A DNA stretch of 64,000 bases from an uncultured Muribaculaceae bacterium (GCA_910587355.1 CAJUKF010000003.1:30649-94648), one strand, 5' to 3'. Positions 36,704 through 45,547 are shown, numbered from the stretch's first letter. Notes: generated by a model not told the origin, from the sequence alone. Program-made: numbers and translations.

Positions 36704-37471
36704 ATGGAAAGCGCTTCCGTACGCCGGTGGTTCATCGAACTCGCCTACCGCGGCGCACCCTTCCACGGCTGGCAACGTCAGCCGGGCGATGTGAGCGTGC
36801 AGAGCGTGCTCGAAGACGCGCTGTCGACCATTCTACGGCAGCCCACGGCTATTACCGGAGCCGGGCGCACCGATGCAGGAGTCAATGCACGACAGATGTA
36901 TGCGCACGTGGATTTACCCTGGAATACCGACCCGACGGAGCCTCGGTTCATACGCGCACTCAACAGTCTGTGCGGCCGCGACATCGCCATCTACAGATTC
37001 CTACCCGTAGCAGCCGACGCACATGCACGCTTCGACGCCACGGAACGCACCTACCGCTATTTCATACATACCCGCAAATCGCCTTTCACAGGCGATTTGT
37101 CGTGGTACTGCCCCAATCCTCCCGATTTCAAAAAAATGAACGAGGCAGCCGCCCTGCTCACCGGCAGGCGCGACTTCACCTCGTTCTCAAAACTTCATAC
37201 CGACGTAAAGACCAACATATGCGACCTCAGGCGTGCCCGGTGGCACTGCGTCGACGAAGCCGAAGGCCGCTGGTACTTCGAGATTGCAGCCGACCGCTTT
37301 CTGCGCAATATGGTGCGTGCGGTTGTGGGCACTCTCATCGATGTCGGCAGGGGCAAAATATCACCGGAAGAAGTACTTTCAATACTCGAACGCAAAGACC
37401 GCTGTGCCGCCGGCACATCAATGCCGGGCGAAGCACTTTTTCTCTGGTCTGTAAAGTATCCGTATCTGTAA
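36704..37471 (+). CDS. truA: tRNA pseudouridine synthase A
   Basis: 255 residues. The catalytic Asp is in GAGRTDAGVNARQM; FDATERTYRYFIHT and the C-terminal RFLRNMVRAVVGTLIDVGRGK are also diagnostic. It modifies positions 38-40 of the tRNA anticodon arm. It is convergent with the phage-like module that follows. Confidence 0.95.
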   Translation: MESASVRRWFIELAYRGAPFHGWQRQPGDVSVQSVLEDALSTILRQPTAITGAGRTDAGVNARQMYAHVDLPWNTDPTEPRFIRALNSLCGRDIAIYRFLPVAADAHARFDATERTYRYFIHTRKSPFTGDLSWYCPNPPDFKKMNEAAALLTGRRDFTSFSKLHTDVKTNICDLRRARWHCVDEAEGRWYFEIAADRFLRNMVRAVVGTLIDVGRGKISPEEVLSILERKDRCAAGTSMPGEALFLWSVKYPYL

Positions 37472-37483
37472 CTTTCAGTTCCC

Positions 37484-37930
37484 TCAAGCCGCCGGCTCAA
37501 TGCGTCCGGGCAGGCCTTTTGCTCCGGAAAGCATAGCCTTGAGGCCGTCCATGCCATGTGCGGCAATTTCGGCATATACGCCCGGAAGCACTGTATTGCT
37601 GCCCGACCAGGCCACATGCATCACTTCCGCGGCAAGCACGGATTCGAGCGCCGGACGCAGATTCGTCCATGTTGTGCCGTTGTTGGGCAAATCAAAATCA
37701 ACAGTAATAATATCTCCGTCACGGCCGTCGGCAAGCGAACTTCCCACGGCGAGCGGAGACAGTTCGGCAATAAGAGTGGCCATGCAGTTGCCGATAATTT
37801 TGCGCAGGAGCTGCGACTGGCCGCGGCCGAGCACTCCGGGTCTTTCTTTTACTGTTATGTAGTCAAGTGCCGCGAATGCATATACGCTCTCAAGAACGCG
37901 GCTTACTGATATTGCAAATGTCTGAGTCAT
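37484..37930 (-). CDS. Hypothetical protein of the phage-like module
   Basis: 148 residues, no recognised domain. The N-terminal half is helical (VSRVLESVYAFAALDYITV and GQSQLLRKIIGNCMATLIAELSPL), and the C-terminal half has a predicted beta part (DIITVDFDLPNNGTTW) and a final helix. Helical proteins of this size with this start occur among neck/connector-like hypothetical genes of Bacteroides phages (weak inference from pattern only). It lies 35 bases downstream of the 37966-38382 gene and is the last gene of the module. Confidence 0.6.
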   Translation of the reverse strand: MTQTFAISVSRVLESVYAFAALDYITVKERPGVLGRGQSQLLRKIIGNCMATLIAELSPLAVGSSLADGRDGDIITVDFDLPNNGTTWTNLRPALESVLAAEVMHVAWSGSNTVLPGVYAEIAAHGMDGLKAMLSGAKGLPGRIEPAA

Positions 37931-37965
37931 TGTTGTCTGTGATGATTTGTGTGTTTAGCCGTGGA

Positions 37966-38382
37966 TTAGCCTCTTAGACGGCAGATACTGTAAGAGAGAT
38001 AGGGCATTATTATCCGCCGGGCAGTGTCGAGACTCATATAGAAGCGCGACGGACGACAGAAATTCAGCACGAAAGACAGAGCTTCGTCGAAACCGAGCCT
38101 GCTGCGGGTACGCATCACATTGGCAACCTGCTCTGAGAGTTCAGTATAGAGCGCACGTGTGTTTTCGCCTGTCACAAGAGCGTCTATGCCATGACGCTCA
38201 ATAGCATGCAGTTTCCTCGATGCCGTGTCATACGACAGATAATGTGAGTGAGGCTGCATGGCAAGCGCGATTGCAAGCACTTCATCGAGCGGACGCACAC
38301 AGCCGTTACGGTAATCCTTCTCGAAAATTTCGATGCAACGCCTTGCGAATTCGGCATTGCGGCTTTTTGTTAAATTTTTCAT
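37966..38382 (-). CDS. Hypothetical basic protein of the phage-like module
   Basis: 138 residues, predicted all-helical and basic, with no signal peptide and no recognised domain. Segments such as ARRCIEIFEKDYRNGC and YDTASRKLHAIERHGI suggest a soluble cytoplasmic protein, possibly nucleic-acid-binding. It has its own consensus promoter directly upstream, so it can be expressed independently of the amidase gene. It probably forms a two-gene unit with the next gene. Function unknown. Confidence 0.62.
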   Translation of the reverse strand: MKNLTKSRNAEFARRCIEIFEKDYRNGCVRPLDEVLAIALAMQPHSHYLSYDTASRKLHAIERHGIDALVTGENTRALYTELSEQVANVMRTRSRLGFDEALSFVLNFCRPSRFYMSLDTARRIIMPYLSYSICRLRG

Positions 38383-38405
38383 TTAGTAAGAATTTATTGA
38401 CAATG

Positions 38406-38436
38406 CAAATTTACAATATAAATTTTGTTTTGTCAA
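38406..38436 (-). promoter_or_regulatory. Promoter of the 37966-38382 gene
   Basis: On the minus strand: TTG (38434-38436), a 20-base spacer, then TAAATTTG (38406-38413), 24 bases before the ATG. The region is strikingly AT-rich compared with its surroundings. Confidence 0.78.
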
Positions 38437-38449
38437 TACAAAATGCAAT

Positions 38450-38474
38450 AAAAATTGATGTAAAATCAATTTTT
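38450..38474. repeat. AT-rich perfect inverted repeat
   Basis: AAAAATTGAT-GTAAA-ATCAATTTTT, 10-bp arms and a 5-base loop. It sits between the end of the disrupted spanin-like gene and the promoter of the next gene, about 14 bases upstream of the -33 element. It may be an operator for that promoter or a weak terminator of the amidase transcript. Confidence 0.55.
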
Positions 38475-38907
38475 TATAATATTCTCACCGAAACTCCAAT
38501 GCCGACATATGGTTGAAAGCCCTTTGGAGTCAGGCCATATCCGCCTTGCAATCCTATACTTACGCGCTGTCTTACCGTATGAGTGCGCACAAGTTTGTGA
38601 CCGGTTGAAAAATTTCAATTGTATCAAGCACAGCCATATGTCCGCTCACAACGGCACGATAGGCATCGCCACTATAGACAGTTTGATGCACGGGAACATG
38701 TACGTCGGCACTATCCATGCTATCTGACTTGAGTGCAAGCCGCTCGACAATGCTCTCCCTGGGCCTCACCACTACAATCTCGGGCGCAGTCACCCTGAGC
38801 GTATCGACCCGGGTCAGAACTTTCACTTTTGGTGCAAGTGTTTTGGGCGCCGGTGCAATCACATAGCCCACTGCAAGACCAAGTAAAAATATAAGCAGTG
38901 CTTTCAT
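38474..38907 (-). pseudogene. Frameshifted small membrane-anchored phage-type protein (spanin/DUF6808-like)
   Basis: The ATG at 38907 overlaps the amidase stop by 4 bases. Translation gives an N-terminal membrane helix (ALLIFLLGLAVGYVIAP) and a periplasmic-looking part, then stops early at 38572 after 111 residues with an unrelated end (LCALIR). In the next frame, from about 38593 to 38474, the sequence continues as LVRTHTVRQRVSIG, GLQGGYGLTPKGFQPY and VGIGVSVRIL, a glycine-rich C-terminus expected for this family. The total of 434 bases is one short of 145 codons, so a single base has probably been lost near 38591-38598. The helix-plus-periplasmic layout next to an amidase resembles a phage Rz-like spanin; the DUF6808 assignment is from memory of the pattern. 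Confidence 0.7.
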
Positions 38908-39494
38908 GCCGCCATATTGAAATATTTCAACAAAGCCTCCACATGGAAGCCGGCAATCGCATCGAAGCCTGGCTCGGAGAGCAATAATGACAAATCGGCA
39001 TGATTGTCCATGAAAAGGCACTCAGAGAGTACCGCCGGACAGCATGTATCGCGACAGATAGCAAAATTGCCCCTCCAGAAACCTTCGGAGGGGAGAGCCC
39101 GATTTCCGCCGAAGCCGGCACGGATACTTTCAGCATATAACAGCCGCGCAAGCCTCTCTGATGAAACCGACGCATTCGGCGCGACATATGCACTGAATCC
39201 GCGTGCATCTTTCCACTTTTCTCCATTTCCGGCAGCATTGACATGCACCGACAGAAGTACGGCCCTACGACTTGTTGCTATGGCATTGGCTCTCCGGCAG
39301 CGCTCGCGCAAAGGTATGTCGTAGTCTTCAGGCACAAGTAGAGCACAGGCGACATCCCGAAGCAGGAGCCTCTGCCGTATTTCGCGTGCCATGAGCCGTG
39401 TCCACTCCCACTCACGCAGTCTTCCGTCGGGGCTGCGCTTTCCCGCTGTCTCGCGGCCATGACCGTTGTCGACAATCACAAAATTATTTTTCAT
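38904..39494 (-). CDS. N-acetylmuramoyl-L-alanine amidase (Amidase_3)
   Basis: 196 residues. The zinc-binding fold is complete: His12 in VDNGHGRETAG, a Glu near 28-30 in REWEW, His84 in LLSVHVNAAG and the catalytic Glu158 in LSECLFMDN. There is no signal peptide, as is usual for phage endolysins that rely on holins or spanins. Homologues of this short form are common in Bacteroidales prophages. It heads the phage-like module, with only a TAACTTTG -7 box upstream. Confidence 0.88.
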   Translation of the reverse strand: MKNNFVIVDNGHGRETAGKRSPDGRLREWEWTRLMAREIRQRLLLRDVACALLVPEDYDIPLRERCRRANAIATSRRAVLLSVHVNAAGNGEKWKDARGFSAYVAPNASVSSERLARLLYAESIRAGFGGNRALPSEGFWRGNFAICRDTCCPAVLSECLFMDNHADLSLLLSEPGFDAIAGFHVEALLKYFNMAA

Positions 39495-39521
39495 ATTTCC
39501 CTATTTGTGGTAAATCCGCCA

Positions 39522-39529
39522 CAAAGTTA
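39522..39529 (-). promoter_or_regulatory. -7 box of the amidase gene
   Basis: Minus-strand TAACTTTG, 27 bases before the ATG. A short inverted repeat TGTGG-N8-CCACA (39506-39523) lies between it and the start. No -33 TTG is found at the usual distance. Confidence 0.5.
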
Positions 39530-39646
39530 TCCCGCGCCGGTTTCGGAAGTTGTCATATTTTTTATCTTTACACAAAAAATCAAAAAACGGCTCTTTGTTG
39601 TTTTAAGATAAAGTCAACGTTCAACTATCTACAATTCTATAGCATC

Positions 39647-40513
39647 ATGCGCCTGCCTGTAATATATTTCATCATAGCCGTAGCCCTGATGACTGCGGCA
39701 CCGAGAGGTCAGGCAGAAGAATCAACCGAACCCGAGCCTCTCCGCCTTGTCAGAATCGACAATATATCCACGCCTCCCGACACCATCGACATGACTCCGA
39801 TTCTGGCCATGCGCCAGCATATATCGAAACCGAAACCCATTTGCATCTACGAGCTTCCTATTTCCGCCTCCGCACAGTCGCACGACTGGCACAGACTCTG
39901 GATAAATACGGCAACTCTTACGGGCGCGTTTGTCGGCACTCTTTTTGTTCTCGAACTCCTCCCGGAAGACGCTACCAACTGGAACCGCGCGAGCATACAG
40001 CAGCATTCACCCGGCTCGCGCTGGGTACGCAATGTGCTTAAACGCGGCCCGGAATGGGACGGCGACAAATTCATATTCAACTATGTACTGCACCCCTACG
40101 CCGGCGCCGCCTATTTCATGGCTGCGCGCTCATGCGGCTTCAATTACTATCAGTCGCTGCTTTACTCGGCACTGATTTCAACAGTAGGCTGGGAATTCGG
40201 CATCGAGGGCTGCATGGAGCGGCCTTCCTATCAGGATATCTTCATCACTCCTCTGTGCGGCTCGATCTTAGGCGAATGCTTCTACCAGCTCAAACACCAT
40301 ATAGTCAACAACGGCTACAGGCTCTGGGGCTCGCCTGTCCTCGGCAACATTGTGGCCTTTCTCATCGACCCGGTAAATGAAGTGCTCGGCATATTCGACG
40401 GCAACCCGGCCAGAAAATATGCAAAAACACTCAGGCACCCCAAAGTGACCTCCGCACTGATGCCTTACATGGGCAAAGGCGCAGTAGGATTCTCATTCAC
40501 ATGTACGTTCTGA
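39647..40513 (+). CDS. DUF3943 membrane-associated protein
   Basis: 288 residues from the ATG at 39647; the open frame extends 5' to 39398 but that part overlaps the amidase gene and lacks a signal. Residues 1-22 form a signal peptide. NWNRASIQQHSPGSRWVRNV, NYVLHPYAGAAYFMAARSCG and EGCMERPSYQDIFITPLCGS match DUF3943, a family of outer-membrane or periplasmic proteins of unknown role in Bacteroidetes and Proteobacteria. It contains one of only two GATC sites found in the window (40264). Confidence 0.8.
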   Translation: MRLPVIYFIIAVALMTAAPRGQAEESTEPEPLRLVRIDNISTPPDTIDMTPILAMRQHISKPKPICIYELPISASAQSHDWHRLWINTATLTGAFVGTLFVLELLPEDATNWNRASIQQHSPGSRWVRNVLKRGPEWDGDKFIFNYVLHPYAGAAYFMAARSCGFNYYQSLLYSALISTVGWEFGIEGCMERPSYQDIFITPLCGSILGECFYQLKHHIVNNGYRLWGSPVLGNIVAFLIDPVNEVLGIFDGNPARKYAKTLRHPKVTSALMPYMGKGAVGFSFTCTF

Positions 40514-40520
40514 AAGCGCA

Positions 40521-42650
40521 TCAGCCCTCGCGGAGCCCGTATATGGCTCTCGCTATACCAATCAGACCCGGCTCATAAATCTCTTTCAATGTCTCATAAG
40601 CGGTGTCGGGGTGGGCCTTGTATTCGGCTATGATTCTCTCATATTCGGCCCGTGATATGAATTTGCCGAAATCTGTGATGAAGCCGGCGGTTATCAGCTG
40701 CGCCACATGCGACTGGATTGTGCCGATTTTAACACCCTTGAGACGTGCGATATCCCCGAGGTCCTCTCCGGCATTGAAAAGAATGAGAGTCTCTTTAAGA
40801 CTTGTGCCCGACGGGAGAGTCGCGGGAAGATTGTCGAACTTTCGCACCGCACTTATGAATTTACGTCCGAAACGCACGGCTTTCTTTTCGCCGACACCGT
40901 TCACCTGCATGAATTCGTCGAGATTCGCAGGCCTCCTTACCGCCATATCGAGCAGAGTGGCGTCGCTGAAAACAAGATACGGAGGTATCTGTTCCTTACG
41001 GGCTACATCGAGCCGTACAGCTTTCAACTGAGCGAAAAGCTGCTGCACGGGGTCGTGCACAGCAGCTTCCTCAGGCTCAAAAGATTGCTTTTTCCGTTTG
41101 GCGGTCTTTGGCGTGGGAGGCACATAGGTACTCAGTTCGAGCGCATCCTGACCGCGGAGAATACGCAGGCCGTATGGTGTCACGCGCAGATGATTGGCAT
41201 CTTCGTAAGCAATCTCGAAAACGCCGAGCTGTATCATCTGAGATATATAGTCGGTCCACTCCTCTTTGCGCAAATCGGCTCCGGCGCCGAAAGTGCGTAT
41301 GCGGTCGTAGCCGGCACGGACAATGTCGGATGTACGCATGCCCCTGAGTATATTCACAAGAGTGAATACTCCGATGGCCGTTCCACCTGTGCGCATCACA
41401 GCGCTGAGAGCTTTCTGAGCGAGAATAGTACCGTCGAATCTTGACGGCGGATTGAGACATATGTCGCAGTTGCCGCAGTCGCAGCTGCGCTCTTCGCTGA
41501 AATAGCTCAGCAATATGCGCCGGCGGCACACGCGGCCCTCGGCGTAGGCCTGCATACGGGCCAGCTTCTCCATGTTCACTGCCGTACGCCCCGATTCGGA
41601 GGCAAATTTCTGAAGCGTGATTACATCGGCATATGAGTAGAAAAGCGTAGCCTCGGCATGAAGACCGTCGCGTCCGGCACGGCCTATTTCCTGATAATAG
41701 CTCTCTATGTTGCCGGGCATATTGTTGTGCACCACCCAGCGGATATTGCTTTTGTCAATACCCATGCCGAAAGCTACTGTAGCACACACCACCTGAGCAG
41801 TACCCTCGAGAAAACGCCGCATAGATTCATTTCGGCTGTCAGCGCTCATGCCGGCATGGTAGCACACCGAACGTATGCCTTGCGCGCAGAGCGCCTTGTT
41901 GAGATTTTCGGCACCGTTGCGCGACAGACAATAGGCTATGCCTGAGTCCTGTGGATATTTATGCGCCAGATTGGCGATGTAACGCAGACGCTCTTTCGCC
42001 CCGGGATTTGAATAAGCACGCAGGGTGATATTAGGGCGGTCGAACGAACCGAGAAGGCAGTAAGGATTATTAAGTTTCAGCTGGGTTATGATATCGTCGC
42101 GGGTCAGTTTGTCGGCAGTGGCAGTCAATGCAATCACCGGCACCGATGGAAACTGTGCCTTGATAGCGGAGAGCTGGGTATAGTCGGGACGGAAATCGTG
42201 GCCCCACTGTGAGATACAATGGGCTTCGTCAATAGCGAAGAGGCTGATGTCGAGACGGGTGAACCAGTCAAAACCCTGAAGAAGACGCTCTGGCGAAGTA
42301 TAGAGCAATTTCAGTTTGCCGTCGACTGCGGCCTGCATCACACTGCGGTTATAGGCTTCGTCCTGATTGGAGTTGAGGGCCGCGGCGGGGATGCCGTTGG
42401 CCACAAGAGCCGCCGTCTGGTCCTGCATGAGGGCTATCAGAGGCGATACAACAATCGCCACACCATGCTCGGCAAGCAATGCCGGCATCTGAAAGCACAG
42501 CGACTTGCCACCGCCCGTAGGCAGCAGCACTACCGCGTCACGGCGCGTCACCACCGCTTCGATGACCTCGTACTGGCCCGGGCGGAAAGAACGGTAACCG
42601 TAGAAACGGCCAAGCAGGCTCAAAGCCCGTTCGTGCAACTGTGCGCTCAT
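40521..42650 (-). CDS. recQ: ATP-dependent DNA helicase RecQ
   Basis: 709 residues. Helicase motifs: Walker A LLPTGGGKS (43-51), DEAH at 141-144 followed by CISQWGHDFR, and motif VI near QEIGRAGRDG. The Zn-binding RQC region has four cysteines (CRRRIL, CDCGNCDIC). The HRDC domain follows (about 525-610), and an extra C-terminal winged-helix-like region (about 630-709) matches the long RecQ forms of Bacteroidetes. The start overlaps nothing downstream, but the 5' end overlaps the stop of the preceding AlbA_2 gene by 4 bases. Confidence 0.95.
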   Translation of the reverse strand: MSAQLHERALSLLGRFYGYRSFRPGQYEVIEAVVTRRDAVVLLPTGGGKSLCFQMPALLAEHGVAIVVSPLIALMQDQTAALVANGIPAAALNSNQDEAYNRSVMQAAVDGKLKLLYTSPERLLQGFDWFTRLDISLFAIDEAHCISQWGHDFRPDYTQLSAIKAQFPSVPVIALTATADKLTRDDIITQLKLNNPYCLLGSFDRPNITLRAYSNPGAKERLRYIANLAHKYPQDSGIAYCLSRNGAENLNKALCAQGIRSVCYHAGMSADSRNESMRRFLEGTAQVVCATVAFGMGIDKSNIRWVVHNNMPGNIESYYQEIGRAGRDGLHAEATLFYSYADVITLQKFASESGRTAVNMEKLARMQAYAEGRVCRRRILLSYFSEERSCDCGNCDICLNPPSRFDGTILAQKALSAVMRTGGTAIGVFTLVNILRGMRTSDIVRAGYDRIRTFGAGADLRKEEWTDYISQMIQLGVFEIAYEDANHLRVTPYGLRILRGQDALELSTYVPPTPKTAKRKKQSFEPEEAAVHDPVQQLFAQLKAVRLDVARKEQIPPYLVFSDATLLDMAVRRPANLDEFMQVNGVGEKKAVRFGRKFISAVRKFDNLPATLPSGTSLKETLILFNAGEDLGDIARLKGVKIGTIQSHVAQLITAGFITDFGKFISRAEYERIIAEYKAHPDTAYETLKEIYEPGLIGIARAIYGLREG

Positions 42651-43294
42651 TCGATTCCTTTGGGTATAAACCGGGTGCCGTCGAAAATAAAAGTAATCAG
42701 CCCGGCCGACGCAAGACGCACAATTATGTCTTCAGCTTCCGAAACGGAGATATGGAGTGCCAGCGCCGCCTGCCGCTCGTTCATAGCCACTCCCCCGCTG
42801 TATAGAGCAGCCAGTTCATAATGGCGCTGCGTAAGCGACGGAGCTGTGCTCTCATCGAGTTCCCAGGACCGCACCATAAGCGGATGAGCGGCGATATTCT
42901 CGTCTGCAACTCTGAAATATGCCTTTTTCAGCCCACTGTCCTCGGACACGTATACCGGACGCCGGGCCGCAGGAGATATCTCAGCGACAATGACGCGTAT
43001 GTTGTCCTCAAGACGGTAGGCCCTGAACTCGGGAGTCTGCGGCGGAATACAATATCGTTCCGCGGCCTGTTCGACCACATAGATGTCCTCTTCATTGCGG
43101 ACTCCGGCAATGACACCGTTGTCTTTCACGCCGATTAGCAGGCGGCCGCCGTCGTTGTTGGCGAAAGCAGACACCGACCGGGCGATTTTGCGGGCATCGG
43201 AAATCGTGAATTTGAAATCCTGATGCACATGTTCGCCTTCGGCCACCCACTCGCGCAGCAGCGTAGCACCGCGTATGGCTTTGAGGTCTTTCAT
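42647..43294 (-). CDS. AlbA_2/Schlafen-type putative DNA-binding protein
   Basis: 215 residues. The N-terminal domain (about 15-120) has the AlbA_2 pattern: DFKFTISDARKIARSVSAFANNDGGRLLIGVKDNG in parts, with the N-D-GG-G-V core. The C-terminal part (about 150-215) looks like a winged helix (ERQAALALHISVSEAEDIIVRLASAGLI). Proteins of this type act as transcription or nucleic-acid-binding factors and also occur in phage defence, so the role is open. It is translationally coupled to recQ (4-base overlap) and follows mtnN by 42 bases. Confidence 0.78.
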   Translation of the reverse strand: MKDLKAIRGATLLREWVAEGEHVHQDFKFTISDARKIARSVSAFANNDGGRLLIGVKDNGVIAGVRNEEDIYVVEQAAERYCIPPQTPEFRAYRLEDNIRVIVAEISPAARRPVYVSEDSGLKKAYFRVADENIAAHPLMVRSWELDESTAPSLTQRHYELAALYSGGVAMNERQAALALHISVSEAEDIIVRLASAGLITFIFDGTRFIPKGIE

Positions 43295-43336
43295 CCGTCA
43301 GTTTGAATTAATCTTGTGCGTTCCGTTCTGTCGCGG

Positions 43337-44014
43337 TTACAGGAGTCCGAGCAGTTTCTCCACCTCATCGAAAGTGCGTTCGGGGGCGGCGGTCCAGAAA
43401 CTTTCGTAAGCAGCGGCATTGCCTCCGTCGCCGGGAGTGTCGCTCACGACGCGTATGCACACAAAAGGAACGTTTTTTATATAACATACCTGTGCAATGG
43501 CAGCCGACTCCATATCCACAGCCTTGGCATCGGGGTAAAGAGCGAGAATACGGTGCAAATCGTCGGGATTGTCGACGAAAATATCTCCCGAAGCAAGCAG
43601 TCCTTCTTTCACATTGAGCTGCGAGCGTATTTCCGCAGGGAGCGGACATACGAACCGTGCGGGACATCCTGCAGCTTCGCCCGGTACGGTACCGGGGCCG
43701 CACCATACGTCATGATAGGCTATTTCAGAAGCCAGTACAACGTCGAGTACACGGGCAGGGTCGGCTGTCGCACCGGTGCCGCCGGCGACACCGGTATTGA
43801 CTATCATCATCGGATGGAAATTCTCTATGAGCGTAAGGGCTCCTACAGCCGCATTGACCTTGCCTATACCGCATTTGCAGGCCACAATATCATGCCCGGC
43901 GAGTGCGCCGGTGTGAAAGGTGAAACCATTCATTGTGATTTCGCTCACATCTGCCATAAGCGGAAGCAGAAGAGACAGCTCTTTGTCCATGGCCACTATT
44001 ATACCTATTTTCAT
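43337..44014 (-). CDS. mtnN: 5'-methylthioadenosine/S-adenosylhomocysteine nucleosidase
   Basis: 225 residues. Catalytic residues typical of the family are seen: Glu12 in MDKELSLLL, the VDMESAAIAQVC motif for ribose binding and the Asp in VSDTPGD. It cleaves adenine from MTA and SAH. Futalosine hydrolase (MqnB) is a related alternative, but GIIVAMDKE and MNG at the start favour MtnN. It is the first gene of the minus-strand run mtnN-AlbA_2-recQ. Confidence 0.88.
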   Translation of the reverse strand: MKIGIIVAMDKELSLLLPLMADVSEITMNGFTFHTGALAGHDIVACKCGIGKVNAAVGALTLIENFHPMMIVNTGVAGGTGATADPARVLDVVLASEIAYHDVWCGPGTVPGEAAGCPARFVCPLPAEIRSQLNVKEGLLASGDIFVDNPDDLHRILALYPDAKAVDMESAAIAQVCYIKNVPFVCIRVVSDTPGDGGNAAAYESFWTAAPERTFDEVEKLLGLL

Positions 44015-44041
44015 ATGTATGTCGCGCTATTGGATTTGTAG

Positions 44042-44083
44042 AAAAAAGGTGCGCCCAGTCTGTAATGAAACGGGCACACCCTT
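44042..44083 (-). terminator. Terminator of the acpP-fabF unit
   Basis: On the minus strand a GGTGTGCCC / GGGCGCACC stem (one U-G pair, 15-base loop) is followed by six T. It lies 22 bases after the fabF stop and separates it from mtnN. Confidence 0.82.
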
Positions 44084-44104
44084 CTGTATGGTGACGGATA
44101 TTTT

Positions 44105-45379
44105 TTATTTCTCGAATTTCTTCACAATCAGGGTGGCGTTGTGACCGCCGAAGCCGAAGGAATTCGACAGAGCGGCACGTACTTCGCGTTTCTGAGCCTT
44201 GTTGAATGTGAAATTGAGCGAATAATCGATTTCTTCGTCTTCGTCGCCCTCTTCATGGTTGATTGTGGGAGGAATAATGCCGTCGGTCACAGCCTTGATT
44301 GAGAACACTGCCTCAACCGCACCCGTAGCTCCAAGAAGGTGGCCGGTCATCGATTTGGTAGAAGAAATATTGAGCTTGTGGGCGTGTTCACCGAAAAGTT
44401 GTTCGATAGCCTTTACCTCCGAGCGGTCGCCGACAGGGGTCGATGTGCCGTGAACATTGATATAGTCGATGTCTTCGGGCTTCATGCCGGCGTCTTCAAG
44501 GGCATTCTGCATGGCGAGAATAGCGCCAAGACCTTCGGGATGCGTGGCTGTGATATGGTGGGCATCGGCAGAGAGACCGCCGCCGGCTACCTCGCAATAG
44601 ATTTTGGCACCACGGGCAAGAGCGTGCTCAAGTTCTTCGAGAACGAGCACTGCCGAACCTTCGCCCATTACAAAGCCGTCACGGCTTTTGCTGAACGGAC
44701 GCGATGCTGTCTCCGGGCTGTCGTTACGGGTCGATATGGCGTGCATGGCGTTAAAACCGCCTACACCTGCGGGGAAAATTGCAGCTTCCGCACCACCGGT
44801 GAGAATTGCATCGGCTTTGCCGAGGCGTATGAGGTTGAATGCGTCGATGATTGCATTGTTCGACGATGCACAGGCTGATACCACACCATAGTTGGGGCCG
44901 TGGTAGCCGTACTCCATTGAAATATGGCCTGATGCAATGTCTGCAATCATCTTGGGGATGAAGAAGGGATTGTATTTTGGGCCTTTGTCGGCATTGAGGG
45001 CATAGTATCCTGCTTCTTCCTCAAATGTATGAAGACCGCCGATGCCGGCTGCAACAATAACACCCACGCGGTTTTTGTCAACCTTGCCTTCTTCGGCAGC
45101 TGTTTCAAGACCTGCATCTGCTACAGCCTGACGGGCTGCTACGAGTGCATATTGTGCATAAAGGTCGAGCTGACGGGATTTCTTACGGTCGAAATGGTCC
45201 TCTGCGTTGAAACCTTTTACTTCGCATGCAAACTGCGTTTTGAAAAGACTTGCATCAAAGTGTGTGATTGGACCGGCGCCGCTAACGCCTGCTTTGGCAT
45301 TCTCCCATGTGGTCTCCACGTCGTTGCCAAGCGGTGTGATAGCACCCATGCCGGTGACTACTACTCGTTTAAGTTCCAT
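44105..45379 (-). CDS. fabF: Beta-ketoacyl-ACP synthase II
   Basis: 424 residues from the ATG at 45379 (the frame is open further upstream to 45493, but homologues start at MELKRVVVTGMGAITPLG). The catalytic triad is Cys170 (VVSACASS), His310 (NVHGTSTP) and His347 (MTGHLLG), with Lys342. It elongates acyl-ACP in fatty acid synthesis. It follows acpP on the same strand, the classical pair. Confidence 0.96.
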   Translation of the reverse strand: MELKRVVVTGMGAITPLGNDVETTWENAKAGVSGAGPITHFDASLFKTQFACEVKGFNAEDHFDRKKSRQLDLYAQYALVAARQAVADAGLETAAEEGKVDKNRVGVIVAAGIGGLHTFEEEAGYYALNADKGPKYNPFFIPKMIADIASGHISMEYGYHGPNYGVVSACASSNNAIIDAFNLIRLGKADAILTGGAEAAIFPAGVGGFNAMHAISTRNDSPETASRPFSKSRDGFVMGEGSAVLVLEELEHALARGAKIYCEVAGGGLSADAHHITATHPEGLGAILAMQNALEDAGMKPEDIDYINVHGTSTPVGDRSEVKAIEQLFGEHAHKLNISSTKSMTGHLLGATGAVEAVFSIKAVTDGIIPPTINHEEGDEDEEIDYSLNFTFNKAQKREVRAALSNSFGFGGHNATLIVKKFEK

Positions 45380-45547
45380 TGTATTATGGTTGGTTGTTGA
45401 GGGCTGCCGCATTGCATGCGCATTTCGGCCCATCAGAGTAAAGAGATGCGTCCTTATTATAAAGGAACTATCAAAATTTAACCGCCGTTTCATTTCGCAT
45501 CAGCGAAATTTCGCGGCGGTTTATAAGTGGCGTTGAAATATCGCTGC

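Noticed and set aside
38585..38600. Programmed -1 frameshift in the spanin-like gene
   Set aside because: No X-XXY-YYZ slippery heptamer or downstream stem is visible at the shift; a one-base deletion is simpler.
39398..39646. 5' extension of the DUF3943 reading frame
   Set aside because: It overlaps the amidase gene on the other strand, and the signal peptide starts at 39647.
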